Assembly (NCBI GenBank): GCA_944332215.1
Contig: CALVJP010000061.1
Coordinates: 1 to 32,207, forward strand
DNA: 32,207 nucleotides
Direction of reading: 5' to 3'
Source: an uncultured Bacilli bacterium
GTDB lineage: Bacteria; Bacillota_I; Bacilli_A; RF39; UBA660
Of the stretch, positions 7,801-15,614 are shown piece by piece (the first letter of the stretch is position 1; every line of letters starts with the position of its first letter). A program made the translations under genes and the position numbers. The notes beneath the pieces are model-generated. The model did not search any database. It was not told the origin of the DNA and worked only from the letters and a program-made list of their open reading frames with translations.

Positions 7801-10183
7801 AGTCGTCATCGTCATCTGCAAAGAAATCATCGAAAAATTGATCGTCAGATATATAGTCCTCTTTTGGAGGCGCCTTAGATATTTCTGGCTCAGTTTTAGG
7901 TGACTCAGCTTTCATCGTGGCATTGACTTTATTGGTAATTCGAGCCGCAAAATCGGCCTTATTGAAAGCTGGTTTAGTTGTTTTAGCTGAAGTTTCATTC
8001 TCTTCGTTAGTTGCTTGCTCTATAGCTGCTGGCTTTTTATTGTCTAAACTAACTGCTGGGCTAGTTTTAACAGCTTCGGTGGCCAAAACATTTTCTTGCT
8101 TGACGGTATCTTTTGGTTGCTCATGATCAGTTTGATCAATTGCAGGCATACCCGTTTTAGCTTGAATAAACTCTGAAAGTGGTCTTGGTTTAACTGGTTC
8201 ATGAGCTATTACTGAAGGCTCCACTGAAATTTTATTTGATTCCATTTTAGCACGCTCAGCTTGTTCTTCAGCTTCCAGTTCGGCTAATCTAGCATCAATA
8301 CGTTTAACTAAATCATCAATGTTTTTACTGGTTGGGACTTTATTCTCTTGCGGTCTCATAGCAGGCCTTGGCATTTGATTTCGGGCCATGGGATTTCTCC
8401 CCATATTATTATTGATAAATTTATTAAGTTCTTCGTCTTTTTTCTTATCAACATAACCTTTTAAATCAAAAACATGAACAACTTCTTTATTTCTGGTTGG
8501 ATAAACAGCATCAGAGGCCTCTTGGGAAACAAACAAAGGCCCCCATTTAATTTTCCAGTCATATTCAAGTTTGGTTTTGAATGGGTCTAAACGAGTTCTT
8601 AAGAGAATAACTTCGCCCTCTTTTAATTTTTGTAAATCACTGACCGTGGCAAGTGGCCTAGTTTCTTCTTTTTCTTTTTCTCCTTTGCCCGTTTTAACTT
8701 TAATTTCACCACACATTTTACTAATTTCTTCAAGGGCAGCCAGTTCGGTACTGATTAAATAAATGATATTAGTACAGTTGCCTTTAATAGTATCGCCTTT
8801 ATTTTTTCCATAAACTTCTGATAACTGAGCAAAGTTTTGAATAACGAAATAGAAACGCATTCGGCGGCTACGTGCAGCCGATACCATAGTCTCTACATCT
8901 TTTAATGGCGGCATATTAGCAAACTCATCAAGAATAAAATTAGTGCGGTATGGTAATTTTCCTCCACATTTTTGGGCATAGTCCACTAAAGTCTCGTAAC
9001 ATTGCTTAACGAAAATAGTAACTAATGGATGATAGGTCTTTTTTTCATCTTGAATAACAATAAAAACCGCGGTTTTTTTGCTACCAATATCTTCCATTTC
9101 AAAATCACTATGGGAAAGCATTTCCGAAATGTTTTCTCTTGAAGCAAATAATCTTAGTTTTTGCTTAAATACTGATAAAATGCTTCCTTTAGTCTCAGTT
9201 GGAGCAATTAAGGTTGATGAAGCACTGACATAAGCCGGTGAAGCGGGATCTTTATAACTAAAATATTTATTCACATAAGTAGCATTTGGTCCACATTTTT
9301 CTTCCCCCACCGTGGTAAATAAATTGACACTGTTGAGGTTAATTTCTTCTTCTTTGGCATCTTCAAATAAAGCTAAACAAAGGCCTGAGAAATAATCAGC
9401 TGAAGTTTTTTCCCAAAATGGATCTTGGTTTTGCGCGTTTGCATCATATAAGATATTAATTGCTAGGTCATCAATTAATTCGTTTGCTTTATCGCTGTTG
9501 CCATTTTTATAATATTGATACGGCAAATGTAAAGGATTCCAGCCACTACCGTTTTGAGGATTACGGAAATTAAGTAAAACAACATTGTAGCCTTTTTCTT
9601 TCAGCATTTTTGAAGTTTTTTCGTAAATTTCCCCTTTAGGGTCAGTAATAATCATAGATTCATCATGTTTAGCTAATGATTTGACTAATGGTAAAATGGC
9701 TATTTGAGTTTTACCAGACCCGGTGGATCCAATAATGAGATTATGCCCTTCACCATTATCCACCCACATTTTTTTCCCATTATTGATTAATGGCATCCCA
9801 CCAGCATTGGCATGTTCGGTTTGAATATCTACTTCTTCAATATCTTTTTGACGTTTAAGTTCACGTTCTTCTAGCCATTTAGAGTAACCTTTTTCTTTTT
9901 TACTGGCGGTTGAGAATCCAAGACCTTTTTCTAAGTCAAAGAAACGATCAGACACACTTAAAACACTGGCAACTAAGGCCACGATATATACGACAATTGT
10001 AATACCGATAAAATCTTTACCGAAAGCTGGGAACGGATTAAAACCATGAAATGGATGATCAATGTCACCAGCCGCAAATTGAGCTAGATTTAAAATGGCA
10101 ATGGCGACAAAATATAAAAGAATAACGGCATATATACCGAATAATAGCCAATCTTTAGGATCTGCTCTGAATTTTAGTTTCAT
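7796..10183 (-). CDS. virD4: VirD4/TraG-family type IV coupling ATPase
   Basis: A membrane-anchored hexameric ATPase family that delivers substrates to a type IV secretion channel. The 795-residue protein has two N-terminal membrane segments (about 12-35 and 57-77), Walker A GSTGSGKT (152-159), the VirD4 hallmark GWNPL (214-218) and Walker B NFILDEF (415-421). VIQNFAQLSEVYG follows. The last ~200 residues form a low-complexity Pro/Lys/Glu-rich cytosolic extension ending in a very acidic tail (DDDDDY). Such extensions often contact substrates; that role is inferred here. It has its own strong promoter and GAGGAGG RBS, so it is transcribed apart from the main T4SS operon upstream. No relaxase is nearby, so it may serve protein or unknown cargo. 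Confidence 0.93.
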   Translation of the reverse strand: MKLKFRADPKDWLLFGIYAVILLYFVAIAILNLAQFAAGDIDHPFHGFNPFPAFGKDFIGITIVVYIVALVASVLSVSDRFFDLEKGLGFSTASKKEKGYSKWLEERELKRQKDIEEVDIQTEHANAGGMPLINNGKKMWVDNGEGHNLIIGSTGSGKTQIAILPLVKSLAKHDESMIITDPKGEIYEKTSKMLKEKGYNVVLLNFRNPQNGSGWNPLHLPYQYYKNGNSDKANELIDDLAINILYDANAQNQDPFWEKTSADYFSGLCLALFEDAKEEEINLNSVNLFTTVGEEKCGPNATYVNKYFSYKDPASPAYVSASSTLIAPTETKGSILSVFKQKLRLFASRENISEMLSHSDFEMEDIGSKKTAVFIVIQDEKKTYHPLVTIFVKQCYETLVDYAQKCGGKLPYRTNFILDEFANMPPLKDVETMVSAARSRRMRFYFVIQNFAQLSEVYGKNKGDTIKGNCTNIIYLISTELAALEEISKMCGEIKVKTGKGEKEKEETRPLATVSDLQKLKEGEVILLRTRLDPFKTKLEYDWKIKWGPLFVSQEASDAVYPTRNKEVVHVFDLKGYVDKKKDEELNKFINNNMGRNPMARNQMPRPAMRPQENKVPTSKNIDDLVKRIDARLAELEAEEQAERAKMESNKISVEPSVIAHEPVKPRPLSEFIQAKTGMPAIDQTDHEQPKDTVKQENVLATEAVKTSPAVSLDNKKPAAIEQATNEENETSAKTTKPAFNKADFAARITNKVNATMKAESPKTEPEISKAPPKEDYISDDQFFDDFFADDDDDY

Positions 10184-10224
10184 ATGAAATCCTCCTCGTT
10201 TATAACGTTAATTTACAGTAACTT

Positions 10225-10253
10225 AGTATATACTATTTTAGTTAAAATTTCAA
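10225..10253 (-). promoter_or_regulatory. Promoter of the VirD4-like gene
   Basis: TTGAAA (10248-10253), 17-nt spacer and TATACT (10225-10230) on the minus strand, leaving a leader of about 35 nt before the GAGGAGG RBS and the ATG. Confidence 0.8.
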
Positions 10254-10313
10254 GCTGTTATTGCATAATATCATTATAACACATAATACTTGGATATATT
10301 ACTTTTTGTGCAA

Positions 10314-11099
10314 TTAGCTTTGGCAATCCTTTTCTAATTGCCATTTGCCCTCTTTTATTTTATATATCTGATAACAGCTATCGAACGTAGGAATATTATA
10401 GACATCTTTAGATACAATGATTTCATATTGCCCATCATTATCTAAATCTAATATTTCCATTAAATAAAGAGGGCCATCAGATATTTTATCTATTTTGGTA
10501 ATTTGACCATCATCCACCATAATCATAAGGCCTCCAATATCATAATTAACTGCTTCTAAGGTAAAGTTGTTAATCGAATAGATAGCCTCTTCCTGACCAT
10601 CGTTATCAAAGTCGTAGACTATTTTCATCGCGGTATACGTATCTGGGGCATACATATGATATTTTTTAATGGCATCCGTCACGTATTGATCATCTTTAAT
10701 ATTTATGATGTTTTCCTGGGTGTATTCAGCGATTTTAACCTCTAGGTCATGGGTGGCTATTTTAAATTCTGGCATATTAATCTGCGTATAATCTTTTTTT
10801 AAGAAATACCAACTATTATTTTGTGAATATTGCAATTTGACATCATTATATGTATTCACGCCATCAGTTATTTTATAGGTTAAAGACTGAAGTTTGTCAT
10901 TATATTCTTTTATTTGTTTCCAACTAGTATTAGTCTGCTGTAAAATTAAATAATTACCAACAATTAAATATTTATCACTAAATTTTTCACCATCGCCTTT
11001 AATAAAAACATTATATAATAAACCAAAAATAATAGCAATTACAGGTATGCAAATAGCTATGATTACTAATTTTTTATTTTGTCCAGTCATTTCATTCAT
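10314..11099 (-). CDS. Membrane-anchored protein with FG-GAP/VCBS-like calcium-binding repeats
   Basis: The 261-residue protein has one N-terminal membrane segment (about 10-30) and an extracellular remainder. Two repeats, YDFDNDGQEEAIYSI (about 163-177) and LDLDNDGQYEIIVSKD (about 216-231), have the DxDxDG...E layout of FG-GAP/VCBS-type calcium loops found in surface adhesion proteins. It lies between the VirD4 gene and the rest of the T4SS locus, with its own promoter and a leader of about 90 nt. A surface accessory or substrate role is possible but unproven. No named family was recognised for the rest. Confidence 0.65.
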   Translation of the reverse strand: MNEMTGQNKKLVIIAICIPVIAIIFGLLYNVFIKGDGEKFSDKYLIVGNYLILQQTNTSWKQIKEYNDKLQSLTYKITDGVNTYNDVKLQYSQNNSWYFLKKDYTQINMPEFKIATHDLEVKIAEYTQENIINIKDDQYVTDAIKKYHMYAPDTYTAMKIVYDFDNDGQEEAIYSINNFTLEAVNYDIGGLMIMVDDGQITKIDKISDGPLYLMEILDLDNDGQYEIIVSKDVYNIPTFDSCYQIYKIKEGKWQLEKDCQS

Positions 11100-11196
11100 C
11101 TTTTGTCACCATAATCAATAATAATTGACTATTTCCTTTCTATATATTTAAAAAATTAAAATATGTTTATTTCAGTATATTAGCTTCTATACTTTC

Positions 11197-11225
11197 ATTA
11201 TAACTGTTATTAAAAATTCCGTCAA
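11197..11225 (-). promoter_or_regulatory. Promoter of the calcium-loop protein gene
   Basis: TTGACG (11220-11225), 17-nt spacer and TATAAT (11197-11202) on the minus strand. The transcript would have a leader of about 90 nt before the start at 11099. It is back to back with the plus-strand promoter at 11256-11284. Confidence 0.8.
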
Positions 11226-11255
11226 TTAATTTGCTGGCAATTTCATGAATTATTA

Positions 11256-11284
11256 TTGCATAAAATTAGCTTAATTGATATAAT
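11256..11284 (+). promoter_or_regulatory. Promoter of the 188-residue membrane protein gene
   Basis: TTGCAT (11256-11261), 17-nt spacer and TATAAT (11279-11284) on the plus strand, followed closely by AGAGGTGG and the ATG at 11302. This is the only clear plus-strand transcription unit in the secretion region. Confidence 0.8.
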
Positions 11285-11301
11285 TTTTATAGAGGTGGCA
11301 T

Positions 11302-11868
11302 ATGATAGGTGAAAATAAAATTCCCATTATTATAAAATTGGCTAAATGGATTATTATTGGTGTCATAATACTTATTATTATATGGATAGTCATAAGTGTC
11401 ATTTTTGGTAAATCAAACCAAAATAAATTGGAAAATTATTTAAATAAAAATGGCTTTACGGAAGATGAAGGGGTATGGACCAAGGAAGAAAAGGTCACGG
11501 AAAATGAAACAACGACTAATACAACCTCTACATATGATCTTGATATTAATAAGTATGTAAAAGAAATTCAAAGTAATGGGGCTAATTATCAAGAACAATA
11601 TAGATTTAAATATAATGGAAATAATGATATTATAGTCAATTATAGTTATAGTGGTACAGAAGATAATAAAAATTGTATATTAACTCAAGAAGCAACTTAT
11701 AATTATAAAAATAAAGATTTTCAGTGTAATGTCAAATATAATAAAAGCGATTGCTCTTTACATTGTGATGATATTAAAAAGCATAGTGAAATTTTCGGAA
11801 AAGAAATTGAAGAAATTATGGATAATGCAAAAGTAAATGAATTATTTTTAATTAAAGATAAAGATTAA
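11302..11868 (+). CDS. Unknown membrane-anchored protein
   Basis: The 188-residue product has a short N-terminus, one strong membrane segment (about residues 12-35, rich in Ile) and a polar Asn/Lys/Glu-rich outer part. That part has three Cys residues (CILTQ, CNVKY, CSLHC region). No family was recognised. It has a good promoter and RBS and ends at a strong shared terminator. It is the sole plus-strand gene between the VirD4 gene and the rest of the T4SS operon. It may have been inserted into the locus, or may be an immunity or surface protein; both are speculation. Confidence 0.6.
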   Translation: MIGENKIPIIIKLAKWIIIGVIILIIIWIVISVIFGKSNQNKLENYLNKNGFTEDEGVWTKEEKVTENETTTNTTSTYDLDINKYVKEIQSNGANYQEQYRFKYNGNNDIIVNYSYSGTEDNKNCILTQEATYNYKNKDFQCNVKYNKSDCSLHCDDIKKHSEIFGKEIEEIMDNAKVNELFLIKDKD

Positions 11869-11899
11869 TAAAGCCAGGCACTTAATGCTTGGCTTTATT
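11867..11899. terminator. Bidirectional intrinsic terminator
   Basis: A 14-bp stem AATAAAGCCAGGCA / TGCTTGGCTTTATT with one G-U pair and a 5-nt loop lies between two convergent genes, with T-rich sequence on both sides. It ends the plus-strand gene and the long minus-strand T4SS operon. Confidence 0.88.
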
Positions 11900-11926
11900 T
11901 GTATATTTAAGACTTAATAATATATT

Positions 11927-14224
11927 TTATCTTGATGTCGGCCAATGACTTTTCATATATTCTTGCCATTTGCCGGTCGTATTTAGACTTAAAAAATAAC
12001 TATAAGTTTCTGTTGGTTTAGCTGCATTGAAGTTACCAGTTTTTAAAACTTCATATTCTGCCATTCTTCTTCTAACTAAACCGTCGTTATAGTTAGCTGT
12101 CCAGCCACACCCATTAGATTTCATACAATTAAATACTTCAAAACTGTCAACACCATATTGTCTGATTTTATCAGCAATATCGACATAACTTCCTGCTAAA
12201 CCAGTATTATAAGCCACACTAGCCAAAGTATATATTTGATATTCTTGTAAAGAGACATTGGTCATATCCGCTTTTACACCATCTAAAAATGCTTGCATAA
12301 CAATGGGGAACATCTGATCAATATATTTCTTATCGGTACACCCGTTTACAATGTCAGTCTTAAAACTACTATAACCAACTTGATCAGCATATTTAGCATC
12401 ATATCTTTCTGTAATTCCAAACGCCGTTGTCATACCGGCCCCATCGCCTTCATTGTTGGCAGCATAACCAGTATTATCGCCTTGGTTTTTATAATTACAA
12501 TGTGATACGCCTTCAACGTAGGCTACAAAATCCAGCAGATCTGATAAATTAGTAGAGCCTGCGCACTGGTCACCACTTATTGGGGCATTTGACGTAGTAC
12601 TGCCCACTTCAATATCCGTGGCATACATCACTTTATATGTTTCCACTACCCAGCCACTATAATTTTCATCTAAAGTAGTTCCACTTGGTGATCCAGGATC
12701 AAAAATAGTCACCTTGCCATCTTTAACCCCATTAACAGCTACCCAGTGTTGTGCACTTTTATTATGGTGTATTTGCAAAACAATAAATTTTTGATATTTT
12801 CCTTCCGCACCACTTGAAAGTTCATTGGTTATCATATCAGCTATTTTCGCATTATCAGAAGACCATACCGAATGAGATTCCCCGAAGCTCCAATTAGGAG
12901 CTATATTACTAGTTCCATTCCATGTAAAGGAGCCGCCACCTGTAAAACTTATTCCAGATTGATTTAAAGACGTTACAAAAGCCCCAGGATTAAAACTACT
13001 AAAGCCGCCAGGCAAATTGGTTATTTGGGTGCCTGAACGAGCGATTTGCATGCTTATGGAAGTAATAAGGCAACCAATACTAGCCATGCTTTTACCACCG
13101 CCAAGTCTAATACTTCCCCACTCTGGATCTGCTTGCTTCCAGGACGAAAAATCACCCGTGGCTTCGGCTACACATTGCGTATTATTTTTCTTACGATAAT
13201 ATTCAGCTAATTTAATTATTTCTTCAGCAATGATTTCTTTCTTTGTTTGATATTGCTCTTCATTTGACATATTTTGAACAGCTTGATAAGTCCCACCAAT
13301 GTATCCCGATTCACAAATTCTAGTCATGGTATAATACCGGCTTAATTTTTGAGCGGCATTAGAATCAGTTGTCGATAAACCAAATTCTTTCATTTCCCCG
13401 AAGTTGACACTTGGATTAAAACCGGAAGTGACACCATCTATAACGGCTCCATTGGTAGCCATATCAGCGACAGCTCCAAAAGTACAAAACATGCCATTCA
13501 GGGCAATAGCGGCAAATCCACCGATAGGATTACTATCATCAATAAAAGAGCCAACTAAACCATTTCCGGCTAAAGCCTTTTTATAATTTTCATCACTATA
13601 TGTTCCAATCCAGCCACTAGAATCAAGCATAACAATTGTAGCCGCGGTTAATAGATCAATAGAAGCTGGTTTTTTGATATTTTCGGCATCTTCATACGAC
13701 ATATGGCTAATATCTGTGGCATAATGGTTAATTAATTGATTAAGAACGCATCCAAAACTTAAAAGGTCCCCTTCGTACTCAAATTCATCGTCCCGAGTTA
13801 CGGCAGCCCCTATACATTCTCCGGTTGCAATACCTAAATTACCTATTATAGACATCATTTGCAAAATATCTATAAAACCATTGCTATCAAAGACTCCAGT
13901 AATATCGGATTTAAATGAGCCCCAAGTATCAGAATATGCATCTTCATCAAAGTTTGGATCATATGAGTCATTTATATAGTCAGATAAATATCCACGATGG
14001 GCCAAAGTAGCATAAAGAGCTATTTCATCTGTTTGCTGTGGATAAGCATTATGAATAATTTGTATCTTTTTTATTAATTGCTGTTCTTTTTTATTGCCCT
14101 CTGCCACGTCGTCCATATAAGCAGCACTTGATGATGATAAATTGACGAATACCACTAAAAAAGCAATTATTATTACTGAAAAACGTTTTAAGATTTTTAA
14201 ACCCTTAGCTTTTTGTTTTGTCAT
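11927..14224 (-). CDS. Exported bifunctional cell-wall enzyme: C39-like peptidase plus GH24-like lysozyme domain
   Basis: The 765-residue protein begins with a signal peptide or signal anchor (about 13-35) and a helical region of unknown role (about 40-345). A papain-like C39_2-type peptidase domain follows (about 355-535): Cys385 in GCLITS, His493 in QHWVAVNG, Asp509 in IFDPGS. The C-terminal domain (about 562-735) resembles phage-type GH24 lysozymes: Glu571 in YVEG, Thr599-600 in GMTTAFGIT, ASVAYNTG and GLVRRRMAEYEVL. T4SSs need a local hole in peptidoglycan, usually made by VirB1- or CwlT-like enzymes; this protein probably fills that role. It is the last gene of the T4SS operon, 20 nt after the previous gene. 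Catalytic activity is inferred. Confidence 0.85.
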   Translation of the reverse strand: MTKQKAKGLKILKRFSVIIIAFLVVFVNLSSSSAAYMDDVAEGNKKEQQLIKKIQIIHNAYPQQTDEIALYATLAHRGYLSDYINDSYDPNFDEDAYSDTWGSFKSDITGVFDSNGFIDILQMMSIIGNLGIATGECIGAAVTRDDEFEYEGDLLSFGCVLNQLINHYATDISHMSYEDAENIKKPASIDLLTAATIVMLDSSGWIGTYSDENYKKALAGNGLVGSFIDDSNPIGGFAAIALNGMFCTFGAVADMATNGAVIDGVTSGFNPSVNFGEMKEFGLSTTDSNAAQKLSRYYTMTRICESGYIGGTYQAVQNMSNEEQYQTKKEIIAEEIIKLAEYYRKKNNTQCVAEATGDFSSWKQADPEWGSIRLGGGKSMASIGCLITSISMQIARSGTQITNLPGGFSSFNPGAFVTSLNQSGISFTGGGSFTWNGTSNIAPNWSFGESHSVWSSDNAKIADMITNELSSGAEGKYQKFIVLQIHHNKSAQHWVAVNGVKDGKVTIFDPGSPSGTTLDENYSGWVVETYKVMYATDIEVGSTTSNAPISGDQCAGSTNLSDLLDFVAYVEGVSHCNYKNQGDNTGYAANNEGDGAGMTTAFGITERYDAKYADQVGYSSFKTDIVNGCTDKKYIDQMFPIVMQAFLDGVKADMTNVSLQEYQIYTLASVAYNTGLAGSYVDIADKIRQYGVDSFEVFNCMKSNGCGWTANYNDGLVRRRMAEYEVLKTGNFNAAKPTETYSYFLSLNTTGKWQEYMKSHWPTSR

Positions 14225-14244
14225 TAAATCACCACCATTAGATA

Positions 14245-14898
14245 CTAATATTTACTTCTTTTATTAAATTTAATTTTATAATATAAAATAATACCGCCTA
14301 TCACTATTACAAGTGAACAAAGCATGATTGCCATTTCAACTGAACTGTTACTTATTACAGGTTGACTTTTTAACATGGTAATATTTATCGGTTTATTTTG
14401 ATAGTTATCACCATTTATATGCCAAGTGTATGTATGACCTTTTACTTCATCGGCATTATGACTTTCTACTTTTAGTTTCGTTGTAATGTTAATTTTAACT
14501 GTATCTAAATTAACATCGTCATACATTTTTAGGCAATTGAAACGATTTGACGTTGAAATTATAATGCGTTTATTAGTTACTTGATTATAGTTCTCTTCAT
14601 AGCAAAAATTTATAATTTTCGATTCCTGATAATTTTCTAGGTTATGCTGATAATTATAATTAACGTAATAATTATTATTATCTTCTTGTAATTTTATATC
14701 ATAGTAATAATCTTGATCTTTGTATACCAAATCAGGATGTTCAAATTGATTTTGGAGAGTATTTTCATCTATAACGCTTTTAGGCATTGTAATTGTAAAC
14801 TTCTCGCTTATATTATTTTCATCAATATTTAAATTATAGTTAGCAGTACAACTAGTGCATAAAAATATTGTGAATACTATAATTAGCTTTTTCAACAT
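14245..14898 (-). CDS. Small exported protein with C-terminal membrane anchor, possible lipoprotein
   Basis: The 217-residue protein has an N-terminal hydrophobic stretch ending FLCTSC, which is only an approximate lipobox, so Cys17 may or may not be lipidated. The middle is a beta-rich, Asn/Tyr-rich outer domain containing two Cys. A C-terminal membrane segment (about 187-208) ends in a basic KFNKRSKY tail. No family was recognised. It lies in the T4SS operon between the two cell-wall enzymes, 34 nt after the NlpC/P60 gene, which suggests a structural or assembly role at the wall. Confidence 0.65.
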   Translation of the reverse strand: MLKKLIIVFTIFLCTSCTANYNLNIDENNISEKFTITMPKSVIDENTLQNQFEHPDLVYKDQDYYYDIKLQEDNNNYYVNYNYQHNLENYQESKIINFCYEENYNQVTNKRIIISTSNRFNCLKMYDDVNLDTVKINITTKLKVESHNADEVKGHTYTWHINGDNYQNKPINITMLKSQPVISNSSVEMAIMLCSLVIVIGGIILYYKIKFNKRSKY

Positions 14899-14931
14899 TT
14901 TAACCTCCTAGCGTTATAATTATAAAATACT

Positions 14932-15591
14932 TTATCCTGTATAATGTCTAAAAACTACGTGCCCTTTACCCTTGATAAAATCATCTAATGTAGCCTCGGT
15001 TACTTGGTTAGCTGTTGATGAGGCGTGTGTTACAGTTAAATTTCCCGAATAAATGCCAACATGAGTGGCTGATGAAGCTCCGGTAAAAATGAGGTCTCCC
15101 GCGCTTAAATCAGTTGCCGAGGTCACAGTCTCAAAATGCGAATCACCTTCTTGACTATGAGTTACTCGAGGAAGATCAACGCCTAAAGCCTGGCTATAAC
15201 AATAAACAACTAATCCAGAGCAATCAAATGTATCTGGACCTTCTGCCCCATATACATATTCTTTACCAATTTGTTCTCTAGCGCATGATACAACTGAAGA
15301 AGTGGTGATAAGACTACTGCTACTGCTTGAACTATTGCCACCATTTAACAAACTATCAACAACAATCATCGGGTAAATCAAAAAAGACATAAGAGATATA
15401 AATAGAAAAAATGTTAAAGCTGCACCAATGATTAAGGCACCTTTCATTAATGGAGGAAGGCTAGTAAAACCCAGCCCTCCTAAACTTTCGGCTGTGCTAT
15501 TTGCATTTTTTAATTGTTTACTAGCTTGATTTACAGCCATACCTTTTTTTATGGCACTTTTAGCTTTGAGTACTATTGCCGGTAAGGCCAT
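14932..15591 (-). CDS. Membrane-anchored NlpC/P60 peptidoglycan peptidase
   Basis: The 219-residue protein has a cytosolic N-terminus, one membrane segment (about 52-78), a Ser-rich linker (about 86-100) and an NlpC/P60 domain. The catalytic Cys124 is in DCSGLV, His177 in HVGIYSG and a third residue His189 in VTHASS. The family cleaves peptide stems of peptidoglycan, usually at D-Glu bonds. The CwlT/Orf14-type proteins of Gram-positive conjugation systems combine such a domain with a lysozyme. Here the peptidase is a separate protein and the lysozyme-like domain sits two genes downstream. It follows virB4 by 15 nt. Confidence 0.92.
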   Translation of the reverse strand: MALPAIVLKAKSAIKKGMAVNQASKQLKNANSTAESLGGLGFTSLPPLMKGALIIGAALTFFLFISLMSFLIYPMIVVDSLLNGGNSSSSSSSLITTSSVVSCAREQIGKEYVYGAEGPDTFDCSGLVVYCYSQALGVDLPRVTHSQEGDSHFETVTSATDLSAGDLIFTGASSATHVGIYSGNLTVTHASSTANQVTEATLDDFIKGKGHVVFRHYTG

Positions 15592-15614
15592 ATTATCACC
15601 ACCAATTTTTTATA

